Assembly: GCF_019597925.1 (NCBI RefSeq)
Contig: NZ_CP080442.1
Coordinates: 1,592,001-1,656,000, forward strand
Length of the DNA stretch: 64,000 nt
Source: [Clostridium] scindens
GTDB taxonomy: Bacteria > Bacillota > Clostridia > Lachnospirales > Lachnospiraceae
Reading direction: 5' to 3'
In this document: positions 1 through 9,254 of the stretch, one piece after another
Layout of the letters: the number at the start of each line of letters is the position of its first letter
Position numbering within the stretch: position 1 is the first letter of the stretch
Made by a program: the position numbers and the translations under genes
The notes under the pieces: model-generated
The model's input: only the letters and a program-made list of their open reading frames with translations
Database searches by the model: none
What the model was told of the DNA's origin: nothing

Positions 1-176
1 CTGATATCAAACCAACCCCTGTCCAGAATAGCAATCAAGGCAATGGGGCAAAGAACACAAGTGTATCTACCGGAGATAACAGCAATATGTGGACGCTTCT
101 GGCGGTTATCTCAGCAGCGCTGGCAGTTGGAATCAGCGCAGCCGTGTATAAGGGCAGGAGACGTAAGCAGCGTTAG
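1..176 (+). CDS. C-terminal end of a surface-anchored protein (5' end outside window)
   Basis: An open frame runs in from the left edge (first full codon at position 3) to a TAG at 174-176. The last 57 residues are a polar Asn/Gln/Ser-rich linker, a TGD motif, about 20 hydrophobic residues and a basic tail (KGRRRKQR). This layout is that of a Gram-positive cell-wall sorting signal, though the leading LP of LPXTG is absent. The next gene starts 33 bases downstream on the same strand and ends with the same kind of tail, so the two probably belong to one surface-protein operon. The function of the missing part cannot be inferred. Confidence 0.75.
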   Translation, partial: DIKPTPVQNSNQGNGAKNTSVSTGDNSNMWTLLAVISAALAVGISAAVYKGRRRKQR

Positions 177-209
177 AATATCAACACTACCGCTGCAGAG
201 GAAGGGGAA

Positions 210-3200
210 ATGAAAATGAAAAAGAAGTACAAAATATTCGCCGCCCCCGCATTCCTGGCGGCAGCCATAGCAGGAGTCCTGATAGCAGGGACGATACCAG
301 GCATTTCAGGCGTCTTCACCAGCACCGTACACGCAGAAGGCGAAGGAGAAAGCGGCAGTGACTATGACAACGAATACAACATGCTAAGCGACGAAGGGTA
401 CAAGGACTTCTCCTTAGACATTACGGACCCGGCAGAATTTACTTCCGACGACCATCCACTTGAGAACTATGACCCCAACCCACTGTCATGGCTCTATGTG
501 GCCACCACGAACCGCTACACCAATATGTCCAACAAAGGAGACTTTGCGGTCTATAACACCATGCCCTTTCTGGATACAAGCAATACACAGAAGGCCACCA
601 TTAAAGATAGCGACCACAAGATCAATGGCGAACTGCAGCTTAACCCCATATCAGCCATGCGCGGCCAATACACGCCCAGTTCAAATGTAAGCGTTGAGGG
701 CTACAAGCCGAAGCAGATAGGGCAGAACGCGGTATCCATAAGAAGAGGGGTGGACAAAGAAGAAGCGATCGTACAGCTCTTCATTGATTACGCCGAGACA
801 AGAAATAACTCCAAACAATATAAAGAATACATGCGTCTGACCCTCCTCGAGCGGGAGAAAAACACATATAACCTAAAGTCAGAGAACATATTTACCCTGA
901 CAAACACCGCGGTGTATAAAAACCTGGACACCCGCGCCATGAGCGCGGTCACCGCTATGACAGCCGTAGATTTAGACGGCGACGGCAATGACGAGGTCGC
1001 AATCTACATGGCAGACCCCGAACGGCCAAGAATACAGATCTTCTCTATCCATGACGACAAGATTGACGATTACATACCAGGCGGCGGCAGCCAATGGGAG
1101 AAAAATGTTATCGACCTCTCAAGGCTCAATGACCCCTCCGATTCCTACCAGTTTAACAAAGGGGCCGGGAGCGAAATGCCCATCGTAAGCCTTAGCGCCA
1201 CCAGAATCTCCGGGGAAACAGCCGAAGACCTGGTCATAACAGCAAGCGTACCCTGGTCACAGAGTTGGCACTCCATGAAGTCCGCGGTGGGGATCTTCGG
1301 CATGTCAAAGGACGGCCCGATAGAAAAATTTTCCTGCCATCCCGAGTTTCAGTCAAAGGGCAGTAATTGCTTCCTCAGATACCCTTCCGCCACAGACGCG
1401 GACGTAGACGGCAACCAGGTAAAAGAACTGGTCATCGGCGGGTATGAATCCTTTAACGGCAGACAACTTGGAGGGTCCTATCAGTTCCAGTTCATTATCT
1501 GGAAGGACGGCGGCTACCATCTGCTCTCCGATACACCGGCGGCAGTACCAATCTACAACACAAACAGTATAAGTATCCATGAGAACTTCAGCATGGCCGC
1601 CCCGGCGGTACTGTCTGCTGCCCGGCTGAACAAAAGTTCCGATAAAGACTACCTGCTGATCGAAAATATAGTGGCAGAATTCAAGCCAGCAGAAAAAGAG
1701 ACGAAAACAGATCCATCCAGCGATGGCAAGGATACACCCGGCGGCACGAACATCACCGACGACGGTTACCAGGCGCTTCGTGTCGGAACATTTGAGCAGA
1801 AACTGGAGATAAACAGCAATATAGAATCAGGCTGGGGGCAGAACCATTACGTGGCACAGGCCGTCAGCAGCCATTTCGTACAGAACAACGCTGCCGCCGA
1901 GCAGATCGCCCTGGTTATTGCCGACACCAACACCACAAGTCTGGGACATAATGAGGTCACCCTAAGCATTGCATGGCTCTGGATGGAAAATGGCAAGATC
2001 GTGCAGTATAACACAAACCCCCAATACATCAAGCGGCGCGGGGCAAATGAATACGGCACCTCCCTGATCCTCTGCCCGGTAGCCAACACCTCCACCGCTG
2101 ATTATTACAAATACATGGGCAAGAATTACGGCTGGACCATGCCCACCCCCTTAATCGCCACAGCAGCCATTCCCTACTGGAAAGAACTGCAGTATGGAGG
2201 TTCTCCCGGCAAGACCAGTTTCCAATTCGCAAACACAGTCTCACAAGGAGCTGATTTCCAGGTGACGCTTAAGGGCTCCGTTAATGTGGATGTATCGCTG
2301 CAGGTAGGCCTTAAGTTTCTCGGCGAGGAACTGCAGGTAGGCGGAGGCGGAGGATTAGACGTCGGCGCCCAGGTAGCAGGAAAAGTAGCGCTTTCCCATG
2401 AGAAGACATCCAGTGTCAGTAAAGAAGGCAGAGGTGAGAATGAGGAATTATTTGTCTACGCAAGGCCGGTCATCAATTATCATTACAAAAAATATGTGCC
2501 CGAAACCCAAGTGACTCAGGAACTTCTTACTGAGTACAAAAAGAGAACAGGAAAAGACGCGGAGATAGACGGCGCGCCGGTAAAGGCAGGGGATGTCATA
2601 GAAGCCGGATGGTATGACTATTATGTCCTTAACCAGCTCCCCGGCTCTTCTAGCATGATGGACATGGATACCTATACAGAACTATACAATAAATACAAAG
2701 CACAGGGACAGAAGGTAACAGAAGTGAACCTAAAGGACCTATACTATGATTATACTATCGGGGATCCCACCACTTATCCCTCCAGCCGGGACAAGATAAA
2801 GACCTGGATACCAGGAGAGGGACTTACCCCGCTGGGACAGTTTTCCCCATCGACGGTAATTAGTCCGGGAAACGGACAGACTACCTCAATCAGCCTAAGC
2901 CAGAGCGTGGGAAGGACATTGGCAGTATCGTTGGGGTTCGACATAGATTCTAAGACCTATGCCAAGGGACATGCAGATCTGGGATTTGTAGCCGGCGGAG
3001 AAGTCGACGGACAGATCGGGTATACGGTAGGATCAAGCCAGGAACTGGGGGCAGAACTCTCACTGTCCGTAAACGGCGCAATAGGAGGCACTCTTAATTC
3101 CCCGGATACGAAGAATACAGCCTACCAATTCAGCACCGCCATGGCGGCATGGGCGACGTTCAGAAAAGTACCGGTTGCCGTAGGCTTCACTGTAACGGGA

Positions 3201-6200
3201 ACTGAGCCTGGCAAAGAAATGCCGCTTCCACCTTTGCATCCATACGTGTACGCCACCGGAAAGACCTGGGCCATGCTCGCGTGGGATCAGCCCCCGGAGG
3301 GCGGCCGCTGGGCGGACGGTTATAAGATCTACCAGGACGACGCAGCAACTCCACTGAATGGTGGGAAACCAGTAGATGCTGCTGCTTGTCATTACCTTGT
3401 GACAAACCTTACCCCGGCCACCACCTACCAGTTCCAATTTGCCGGCATGAAAGGAGACATCGAGGCGGAGAAATCTGCCACCGTACAGGCAACTACCCTG
3501 CCCGACAGTGGTCCCGCCCTCACCGGCCCGAAGGATCAGTTTAAAAAGGAAGGGGAGACGGCGGAGTTTGAAGTGGAGGTTCAGGGCATAGATGAGACAA
3601 AGGACATCATAACCTACACATGGCAGCAATATGACGCAGCCGGTATCTACCAGGGTCAATGGAACAATATAGAAACGTGGGGAGAGCAGACCAATGTGCT
3701 TAAGAGGACCATCCACGCGGATAACCGCAGTGAGTTAAACGGCAAGCACTACCGGGTAAAAGCAGATATCCAAAAAGGAGGCATACATTCCGCCATCACC
3801 ACCCTATATTCACGGGCAGCCACCCTGTATGTGATAGAGAGCGACGACGAAGCCAGGGCATCTGTAGGGCTCACCGCCGTCTATGAAGACGGATCTCCAC
3901 TTCTGGAATATAACGGGGAATACTATATAAATCCTGGAGAAAAAGTAACATTAACAGCTACAGCCCTTAAGTCGGGCGGTCAACCGGTAGATTCGGGAGC
4001 GATAGATATTGGGTATCAAATGAACCAGGCTTTCGAGCGTATATATAAATTGGCTGAGGATGAGGGCCCAGATGAGAATGGACAGGTAACAGCCTCCCTT
4101 CAGACAGGCCCGGGTACAGACGCAGATGAAGGAATCTGCAGACTGGCTGCAGAATATAGAACTGGTAATCCGGATGATCCCAGGGCATACTCTGCCCCGG
4201 TTATCATCCATATAGGGGACGAGGATTTTGTACAGGAATCCTACCAGATCGAATACCAACTGAACGGCGGCGTAAATGCCCCGGAGAATCCATTGGCCAT
4301 ACCTAAGAATACCCAGGGAGCCACCCTTGCGGATGCGTCCAAAGACTACGCTTCCTTTACCGGCTGGTATACAGCCCCCGACACAGGAGCAGACAGCCTT
4401 ATTGCAGATGGAAGGCTGACCCCGGATTTGCTGCAGACCCAGGCGGAGGAGAACGGCGTTGTCACCTTATACGCCGGATGGCAGGAGAACGAATACCCGG
4501 TAACCTACGATTTAGGGGACAGCGAGCCCGCGGATACAGCCGCGCCGGCGGTCAACCATCCGAACAATCCGGACACCTACACCATGAACGAAAGCATACT
4601 GCTCAGAGACCCGCAGCGGCCGGGTTACACATTCCTCGGCTGGTATACAGACCCGGAGCGTACCAACCGGGTAGACCACCTGCCCCCATACGACGCCTCC
4701 AACGGGAATATTTTTACCCCTCCTGAGCCAGTCACCCTGTATGCGAAATGGCAGCTTGAGGCATATACCATTACCTACATCCTGGACGGCGGAACCAATG
4801 ACCAGAATAATCCGGTTTTCTACACCGTAGAGTCACCAGACATCCCGCTGAAAGCCCCGTCAAAGGACGGCGCGGTATTTACAGGCTGGTACAGGAACAC
4901 CCTCCCCGCAGATGACACAAACGGGAAGCTTGACACCATAATCAGGGGAAGTACCGGAGACCTGACTCTGTATGCCAGGTGGGACGACGAGAACAAAAAA
5001 GACCCCCTGGATAAAGACAAAGACGGTTACTGGCTGATCCACAACCTGGGAGAACTGCAGGTCATGAGAGACATGGTCAACAGCGGTGGGGACTACGCCA
5101 CAGACCACTACCGGCTATGCGCCAATATAAACGGGCAGAACAGCCCCTGGAGCATACCGGCAGGGACAGAAGAGACGCCATTTAACGGCACATTCGAAGG
5201 AGACGACTACATCATAGACGGACTCATCCTCCAGGGAACAGGAACCTGTCAGGGGATATTCGGAAAGATTGGTCCCGAAGGTCTCGTAAATAATCTGAAA
5301 ACCATTGATCTTTACACCGACGGAACCTTTACATACGCAGGCGGAATCGCGGCAGTAAACGAAGGAACCATCGTCAAATGCACCAGTGGCCTGAACGTAG
5401 GAACAGCCCCGGTAATCAATGGATACGAGATAGAAGACATCTCCGAGTTCAATAACAAGATTACCGCCACAGAAGCCGCCGGAGGCATAGTCGGACAAAA
5501 CGAAGGAACCATCCGCGACAGCAGTTCCAACGCCATCGTCCTGGCCGGGGACACAGCGGCCGGAACCCTTGGCAAGGCAGGCGGCATCGCCGGTATCAAC
5601 CACGGCTCCATCGCCAACGGATACAACACCGGAGAAGTAACCTCCAGCGGCCCCGCAGGCGGTATCGCCGGACAGAACAAAGGCAGCATATTCAATCAGT
5701 ATAATGGCGGCAAGGTAAAGAGCAGCGCCGCTGCAGGCGCAGGAGCTATCGCAGGAGCCATGGCGGTCGACCCGGGAGAAAGTGAGGGAATGGTCACAGA
5801 GTGCTGGTATAACAATTCCGAATTACCAGCCTGCCCGGATCTGGATCTGGGCGGCAGTGCACAGTACAAGAAAGGCTCCGACATGAAGAAAGACGCGTTT
5901 GCCGAAGCGCTGACAGTTGTAGCGCAAAGTTCAGATCCCAAGTACAACGCGTGGAATCAGTCCAATATCAAAAATGGCGGCTATCCCCGTATTGACAGCA
6001 ATATTTACCAAAAAGATACTTCCATGGACGATACCACGGATATCCAGGTGCAGACATTAGGAGTACATCCACACTCCCGGCTTAACGTCAGGAAGGTTGA
6101 CGAAGAAAGCGGCAGGTACAAGGAAATGCAGGAGGAGGCAAAGAGACAGAACGCAGAACTCTTAGGCGTCTATAATATCTCCTATATGTTCCCGGACGGA

Positions 6201-6590
6201 TACAGTTCAGACACCGAACAGGACTTAAGGATACACTTTCCCATGCAGGCCGGATGGAACAGCAGGAATCTGGCGGTGCTCCACAGAGTCAACGAAAGGA
6301 ATTACCAGATCCTGGACGGCGCGGAGCAGGGTGGAAATTATATGGCTGCTTCAGAAGGTCTGTCTACATTCGCAGTCCTGCAATACAAGGAGGAAATCCC
6401 GAATCCCGACGGCCCGGATATCGGCGGTAATCCAGGCGATTCCGGTTATCTCCCGGTAAAGAAGACCACAGGCAGAACAAAGACCGGGGATACGGCGAGT
6501 CCTCTTATCTGGGTATGCCTCCTGCTGGCGGCAGGAGCAGGGATCACGATCGGAGTCAGGAGGGAGAAGAAACATGGACGCAGGAAATAA
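210..6590 (+). CDS. Giant exported repeat protein with InlB B-type and GLUG repeats and KTGD anchor
   Basis: 2126 residues, starting at an ATG behind GAGGAAGGGG. Residues 1-43 are a long signal peptide (basic start, hydrophobic core, end near VHA). Two calcium-loop-like stretches (LDGDGNDEVAIY near 252, DADVDGNQVKELVIGGY near 396) resemble FG-GAP/VCBS propeller blades. A glycine-rich beta region follows at about 690-1000, then a fibronectin III-like domain (about 1003-1098) and an Ig-like stretch. Three InlB B-type repeats lie at about 1344-1424, 1428-1515 and 1518-1597, each ending in GWY and LYA(G/K/R)W signatures. Four GLUG-like repeats (GGIAGxNxGSI) lie at about 1710-1840. The C-terminus has KTGDTASPLIWV, a hydrophobic stretch and a basic tail. 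Such proteins are usually adhesins; the ligand is unknown. The stop overlaps the next gene by 17 bases. Confidence 0.9.
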   Translation: MKMKKKYKIFAAPAFLAAAIAGVLIAGTIPGISGVFTSTVHAEGEGESGSDYDNEYNMLSDEGYKDFSLDITDPAEFTSDDHPLENYDPNPLSWLYVATTNRYTNMSNKGDFAVYNTMPFLDTSNTQKATIKDSDHKINGELQLNPISAMRGQYTPSSNVSVEGYKPKQIGQNAVSIRRGVDKEEAIVQLFIDYAETRNNSKQYKEYMRLTLLEREKNTYNLKSENIFTLTNTAVYKNLDTRAMSAVTAMTAVDLDGDGNDEVAIYMADPERPRIQIFSIHDDKIDDYIPGGGSQWEKNVIDLSRLNDPSDSYQFNKGAGSEMPIVSLSATRISGETAEDLVITASVPWSQSWHSMKSAVGIFGMSKDGPIEKFSCHPEFQSKGSNCFLRYPSATDADVDGNQVKELVIGGYESFNGRQLGGSYQFQFIIWKDGGYHLLSDTPAAVPIYNTNSISIHENFSMAAPAVLSAARLNKSSDKDYLLIENIVAEFKPAEKETKTDPSSDGKDTPGGTNITDDGYQALRVGTFEQKLEINSNIESGWGQNHYVAQAVSSHFVQNNAAAEQIALVIADTNTTSLGHNEVTLSIAWLWMENGKIVQYNTNPQYIKRRGANEYGTSLILCPVANTSTADYYKYMGKNYGWTMPTPLIATAAIPYWKELQYGGSPGKTSFQFANTVSQGADFQVTLKGSVNVDVSLQVGLKFLGEELQVGGGGGLDVGAQVAGKVALSHEKTSSVSKEGRGENEELFVYARPVINYHYKKYVPETQVTQELLTEYKKRTGKDAEIDGAPVKAGDVIEAGWYDYYVLNQLPGSSSMMDMDTYTELYNKYKAQGQKVTEVNLKDLYYDYTIGDPTTYPSSRDKIKTWIPGEGLTPLGQFSPSTVISPGNGQTTSISLSQSVGRTLAVSLGFDIDSKTYAKGHADLGFVAGGEVDGQIGYTVGSSQELGAELSLSVNGAIGGTLNSPDTKNTAYQFSTAMAAWATFRKVPVAVGFTVTGTEPGKEMPLPPLHPYVYATGKTWAMLAWDQPPEGGRWADGYKIYQDDAATPLNGGKPVDAAACHYLVTNLTPATTYQFQFAGMKGDIEAEKSATVQATTLPDSGPALTGPKDQFKKEGETAEFEVEVQGIDETKDIITYTWQQYDAAGIYQGQWNNIETWGEQTNVLKRTIHADNRSELNGKHYRVKADIQKGGIHSAITTLYSRAATLYVIESDDEARASVGLTAVYEDGSPLLEYNGEYYINPGEKVTLTATALKSGGQPVDSGAIDIGYQMNQAFERIYKLAEDEGPDENGQVTASLQTGPGTDADEGICRLAAEYRTGNPDDPRAYSAPVIIHIGDEDFVQESYQIEYQLNGGVNAPENPLAIPKNTQGATLADASKDYASFTGWYTAPDTGADSLIADGRLTPDLLQTQAEENGVVTLYAGWQENEYPVTYDLGDSEPADTAAPAVNHPNNPDTYTMNESILLRDPQRPGYTFLGWYTDPERTNRVDHLPPYDASNGNIFTPPEPVTLYAKWQLEAYTITYILDGGTNDQNNPVFYTVESPDIPLKAPSKDGAVFTGWYRNTLPADDTNGKLDTIIRGSTGDLTLYARWDDENKKDPLDKDKDGYWLIHNLGELQVMRDMVNSGGDYATDHYRLCANINGQNSPWSIPAGTEETPFNGTFEGDDYIIDGLILQGTGTCQGIFGKIGPEGLVNNLKTIDLYTDGTFTYAGGIAAVNEGTIVKCTSGLNVGTAPVINGYEIEDISEFNNKITATEAAGGIVGQNEGTIRDSSSNAIVLAGDTAAGTLGKAGGIAGINHGSIANGYNTGEVTSSGPAGGIAGQNKGSIFNQYNGGKVKSSAAAGAGAIAGAMAVDPGESEGMVTECWYNNSELPACPDLDLGGSAQYKKGSDMKKDAFAEALTVVAQSSDPKYNAWNQSNIKNGGYPRIDSNIYQKDTSMDDTTDIQVQTLGVHPHSRLNVRKVDEESGRYKEMQEEAKRQNAELLGVYNISYMFPDGYSSDTEQDLRIHFPMQAGWNSRNLAVLHRVNERNYQILDGAEQGGNYMAASEGLSTFAVLQYKEEIPNPDGPDIGGNPGDSGYLPVKKTTGRTKTGDTASPLIWVCLLLAAGAGITIGVRREKKHGRRK

Positions 6591-7095
6591 AAAAGAGCCA
6601 GGTCATAGCAGAACAGATACGGCCCGGAAAATCGTGGTCGCCGTGCTGGTAGTCTTATGCATCACCCTTCTGGCGGCGGTAGCCTATCTTTTGAAGGAAA
6701 AGAAAACCGTCCCGGCAGCGGACCAGATTACAGATTGGGATACTGGCATAGAGGAAGATCCGCCCCAGGGGGCGGACGCCGGTATCCTGGTCCCCGGATA
6801 CGACACGGCAGTGATGGATGCAGGAAGCGACCATTTGCCCATGAGTATCGGCAATCCCAAAGACAACCAGTGCCTGATGAAGGTCACCCTTTGTCTTGAG
6901 GACGGTACAGAACTATATGAGTCCAGTCTGCTTGCCCCGGGCGAGGGAATGGAGAAAGTTATACTCAATCAGAGCATGAAAGAAGGAACCTATGATATGA
7001 ACGCCAGGTTCGAATGCTTTTCAAAGGACGATAAACACACGCCGCTCAACGTGGCGGATTCTGGTTTTGTGCTCATTGTGAAAGAGAAACAGTAG
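6574..7095 (+). CDS. Membrane-anchored extracellular protein, unknown function
   Basis: 173 residues. A basic N-terminus precedes one transmembrane helix at about 19-42 with no clear cleavage site, so the rest (43-173) should sit outside the cell as a type II membrane protein. The outer part has the alternating pattern of a beta-sandwich (for example MKVTLCLEDGTELYESSLL). The start lies 17 bases inside the upstream giant gene behind AGGAGGGAG, so the two are probably translationally coupled. I do not recognise the family. Its place between the giant surface protein and another exported protein suggests an accessory or assembly role, which is inference only. Confidence 0.8.
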   Translation: MDAGNKKEPGHSRTDTARKIVVAVLVVLCITLLAAVAYLLKEKKTVPAADQITDWDTGIEEDPPQGADAGILVPGYDTAVMDAGSDHLPMSIGNPKDNQCLMKVTLCLEDGTELYESSLLAPGEGMEKVILNQSMKEGTYDMNARFECFSKDDKHTPLNVADSGFVLIVKEKQ

Positions 7096-7130
7096 ATTCA
7101 GACTTTGTGTCAACGAGGAAGGGGTAAAAT

Positions 7131-7811
7131 ATGGCGGAAATAAAGAGGAAAAGTAAAAACAGTAAAAGCAGGTTACAAAAGAGTATGAAATTGTGGACAG
7201 GAATCTTAATGGCGTGCGTGCTGCTGGGGGTCAGCGTCCTTCCGCTTCACGCGCAGGAACTTGACTCAGAGCAGAACCAGGAGGGAGATACCAGTGTGGA
7301 GGGAACCGTTCTGGACGTATCACCCGGAACTCCAACCTATGTGCTTAGAATTCCCAGCGCTATTTCGTTTAATCGGCTGAAGGCCCCGGCAACAGACACA
7401 GACAGCTTTGAAGACACCGGCTTCCAGGTGCAGCTGGTTAGTATAGACAATGTGTCAAAGGGAAGTGTGGTGGCAGTTATGCTAAGGGACGAGACGGCGC
7501 CGGCACAGGCAGATAATCCAAACGTGCCGTTCACCATCAAAAAAGGGAATATTACGCTGAACTATGCTGTATACAACAGGTCTTCTGACCCGGATCAGGG
7601 AACCAACTTAGAGGATAACGCAACCTGGTATGAAAATGGATACCATTTTGGAAGCTTCCTCCCCAACGCCCAGCCAGGATCGTCACTTCCAGGCGCATTA
7701 AGAATAAATACGAGGCAGTTGTACGGCAAGAATATGGCGGACTATGCAGGGGATTATCAAGGCAAACTCCATTTTTACTCTAAGATAGCCAATGCGGCAG
7801 ATTATAATTAG
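7131..7811 (+). CDS. Secreted beta-rich surface protein, unknown function
   Basis: 226 residues behind GAGGAAGGGG. After a basic start (KRKSKNSKSRLQKS) comes a hydrophobic segment ending near LHAQE, read as a signal peptide cleaved at about residue 42. The mature part has no cysteine or second membrane segment and ends in a beta-strand series containing YAGDYQGKLHFYSKI, a pattern seen in pilin-like and WxL-like surface subunits. I cannot assign it to a named family. Unlike its neighbours it lacks a C-terminal anchor, so it may be secreted or held by a partner. The stop TAG overlaps the next possible start by one base. Confidence 0.8.
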   Translation: MAEIKRKSKNSKSRLQKSMKLWTGILMACVLLGVSVLPLHAQELDSEQNQEGDTSVEGTVLDVSPGTPTYVLRIPSAISFNRLKAPATDTDSFEDTGFQVQLVSIDNVSKGSVVAVMLRDETAPAQADNPNVPFTIKKGNITLNYAVYNRSSDPDQGTNLEDNATWYENGYHFGSFLPNAQPGSSLPGALRINTRQLYGKNMADYAGDYQGKLHFYSKIANAADYN

Positions 7812-8149
7812 TGGTCAGAGGCATGAAGCAGAACATTCGAAAGCATTCTCACTTGGCAGCGTTACTAGCCGCATGTTTCCTTTCACTTTCCTTCCAACTT
7901 GCGGCCAGCGCCGGGGAAGAAAAGTCCGTCGCAGGGCAGGAACAGTCTGCAACTATGCAGGAGCAGTCCACCATCGTGACGGCAACCGTAGAATCCCCTA
8001 ACGAAGATGACAAGGAGCAGCCGGGCGAAACGGTGGCAAAGACAGGGGACAAAGCAGAAATGCTGTTATGGATATGCCTCATCGCGGCGACCAGCGCAAT
8101 AGCGCTCAAGATAAAAAAGATAAGACATTATTCCAGAATGATAGAATAG
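7811..8149 (+). CDS. Small exported peptide with both signal peptide and KTGD anchor
   Basis: 112 residues from a GTG that overlaps the previous stop (TAGTG), or 108 from the ATG at 7823; neither has a good ribosome binding site, so coupling to the upstream gene is likely. The protein is almost only targeting signals: an N-terminal signal peptide ending near AASAGE, about 50 polar residues rich in Glu/Gln/Thr, then AKTGDKAE, a hydrophobic helix and a basic tail. It resembles the anchors of the giant protein and of the truncated protein at the left edge. It could be a wall-linked stub or a partner that tethers the anchorless 226-aa protein. No domain is recognisable. Confidence 0.72.
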   Translation: MVRGMKQNIRKHSHLAALLAACFLSLSFQLAASAGEEKSVAGQEQSATMQEQSTIVTATVESPNEDDKEQPGETVAKTGDKAEMLLWICLIAATSAIALKIKKIRHYSRMIE

Positions 8150-8160
8150 TTAAAAAAACG

Positions 8161-8193
8161 TGGCTGGTGCTTTGGTTATTTTGGCACCAGCCA
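8161..8193. terminator. Hairpin after the surface operon; U-tract only on the minus strand
   Basis: A perfect 10-bp stem (TGGCTGGTGC with GCACCAGCCA) encloses a 13-base loop just after the last surface gene. On the plus strand the stem is preceded by seven A residues but followed by TGCACATTAT, so a U-tract exists only for transcripts coming from the right. It may end the operon less efficiently, or block minus-strand transcription from 8.2-8.4 kb, where I find no gene. Confidence 0.55.
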
Positions 8194-8406
8194 TGCACAT
8201 TATAAAGGACACCGGTCAGACTGCCGCCGGATAAGCATTTCTATATTAAGATTAAGCGATTGCAAGAAATATAAAGTGGATGAGGAGGCGAGAATATGAT
8301 ATAGTTAACCTGATGGCAGCAAGAAGAAGTTAGAGATTTGCCCTGTACATAAGGCTGTCATGTTGATGTATTAACAGCCAGGACGTAATACGAAAGGAGT
8401 TTAGAC

Positions 8407-8802
8407 ATGGCAATTTCAAATATAAAGGTATCACTCCCATGTGATATTCAAAACGTATGGGAGGCAGTGACATCTCTTGAAGATTGTGCCTGGCGCAGCG
8501 ACCTGGGCAAAATTGAAATCGTAAATGAGAATCAGTTTATAGAGTATACGAAAGATGGGTATGCGACGACATTTACAATTACAGAAAAAGAACCTTGTAA
8601 ACGATATGAGTTTGATATAGAGAATGGGAATATGCAAGGCCATTGGACTGGAATATTTACTAAGAAGGGAAATAGTACGGAATTAGATTTTACGGAGGAT
8701 GTTACTGCCAAAAAGTTATTTATGAAGCCTTTTGTAAAGGGATATCTGAAAAAGCAGCAGCAGTTATATGTATCAGATCTAAAGAAGTTCTTGGAGAGGT
8801 GA
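8407..8802 (+). CDS. SRPBCC (START/Bet v1-like) family protein
   Basis: 131 residues behind an AAAGGAG site. The opening (KVSLPCDIQNVWEAVTSLED), the central GYATTFTITEKEPCKRYEF and the closing helix that ends in LKKFLER match the helix-grip fold of small polyketide cyclase/SRPBCC proteins, which bind hydrophobic ligands in a central cavity. There is no signal peptide, so it should be cytoplasmic. The gene is clearly richer in AT than the surface operon before it and leads a run of small genes. The next gene starts 6 bases after its stop, implying cotranscription. The ligand is unknown. Confidence 0.8.
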   Translation: MAISNIKVSLPCDIQNVWEAVTSLEDCAWRSDLGKIEIVNENQFIEYTKDGYATTFTITEKEPCKRYEFDIENGNMQGHWTGIFTKKGNSTELDFTEDVTAKKLFMKPFVKGYLKKQQQLYVSDLKKFLER

Positions 8803-8808
8803 GCTTTA

Positions 8809-9204
8809 ATGGGAAATCAAGATAAAAAGAAGGTTCAGAAATATATGGCGATATATATGAGCATAGGGATGTGCTTTGGAGTTTCAGGCGGATTAATATT
8901 CGGAATGATTTTATATCCGGATAACAGGACTCTTGGGATGTGCTTTGGGCTACCAATCGGAATGTGTATTGGCATGGCAATAGGTTCTGCAAAGGATAAA
9001 CGGCTTTCAGAAAATATGATGAAAATAAGCAGAGTAGAAATGATACAAGAATCATCTGACATGTTGGTTTATGCTATGGATAAAAACGGAGTAGAGAAAA
9101 AATATAAGGTTTCCGAGAAAAAAATGAAAGAAGAAAAATTTTCAGTCGGAAATCGTGTTGCCGAAGAAACAGAGGGTTCTTTGGTGTCTTTGGAAAGCGA
9201 ATAG
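8809..9204 (+). CDS. Small membrane protein with hydrophilic C-terminal domain
   Basis: 131 residues. Two hydrophobic, Gly/Met-rich helices (about 15-36 and 44-63; MCFGxxxGxxxGM occurs twice) form a short hairpin, followed by a charged cytoplasmic-type tail of about 65 residues rich in Lys and Glu. The repeated glycine pattern suggests the two helices pack tightly or arose by duplication. No named family is recognised. It is probably cotranscribed with the SRPBCC gene (6-base gap) and perhaps with the SdpI-like gene 50 bases downstream. Confidence 0.7.
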   Translation: MGNQDKKKVQKYMAIYMSIGMCFGVSGGLIFGMILYPDNRTLGMCFGLPIGMCIGMAIGSAKDKRLSENMMKISRVEMIQESSDMLVYAMDKNGVEKKYKVSEKKMKEEKFSVGNRVAEETEGSLVSLESE

Positions 9205-9254
9205 TCGAAACATAAGCACGAAAAGAAAATCTTGAATTTATAAGGAGTATTGCT

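Noticed and set aside
3060..3716. 218-codon minus-strand frame inside the giant surface gene
   Set aside because: No ribosome binding site, composition like a shadow frame, and it lies wholly within a well-supported gene.
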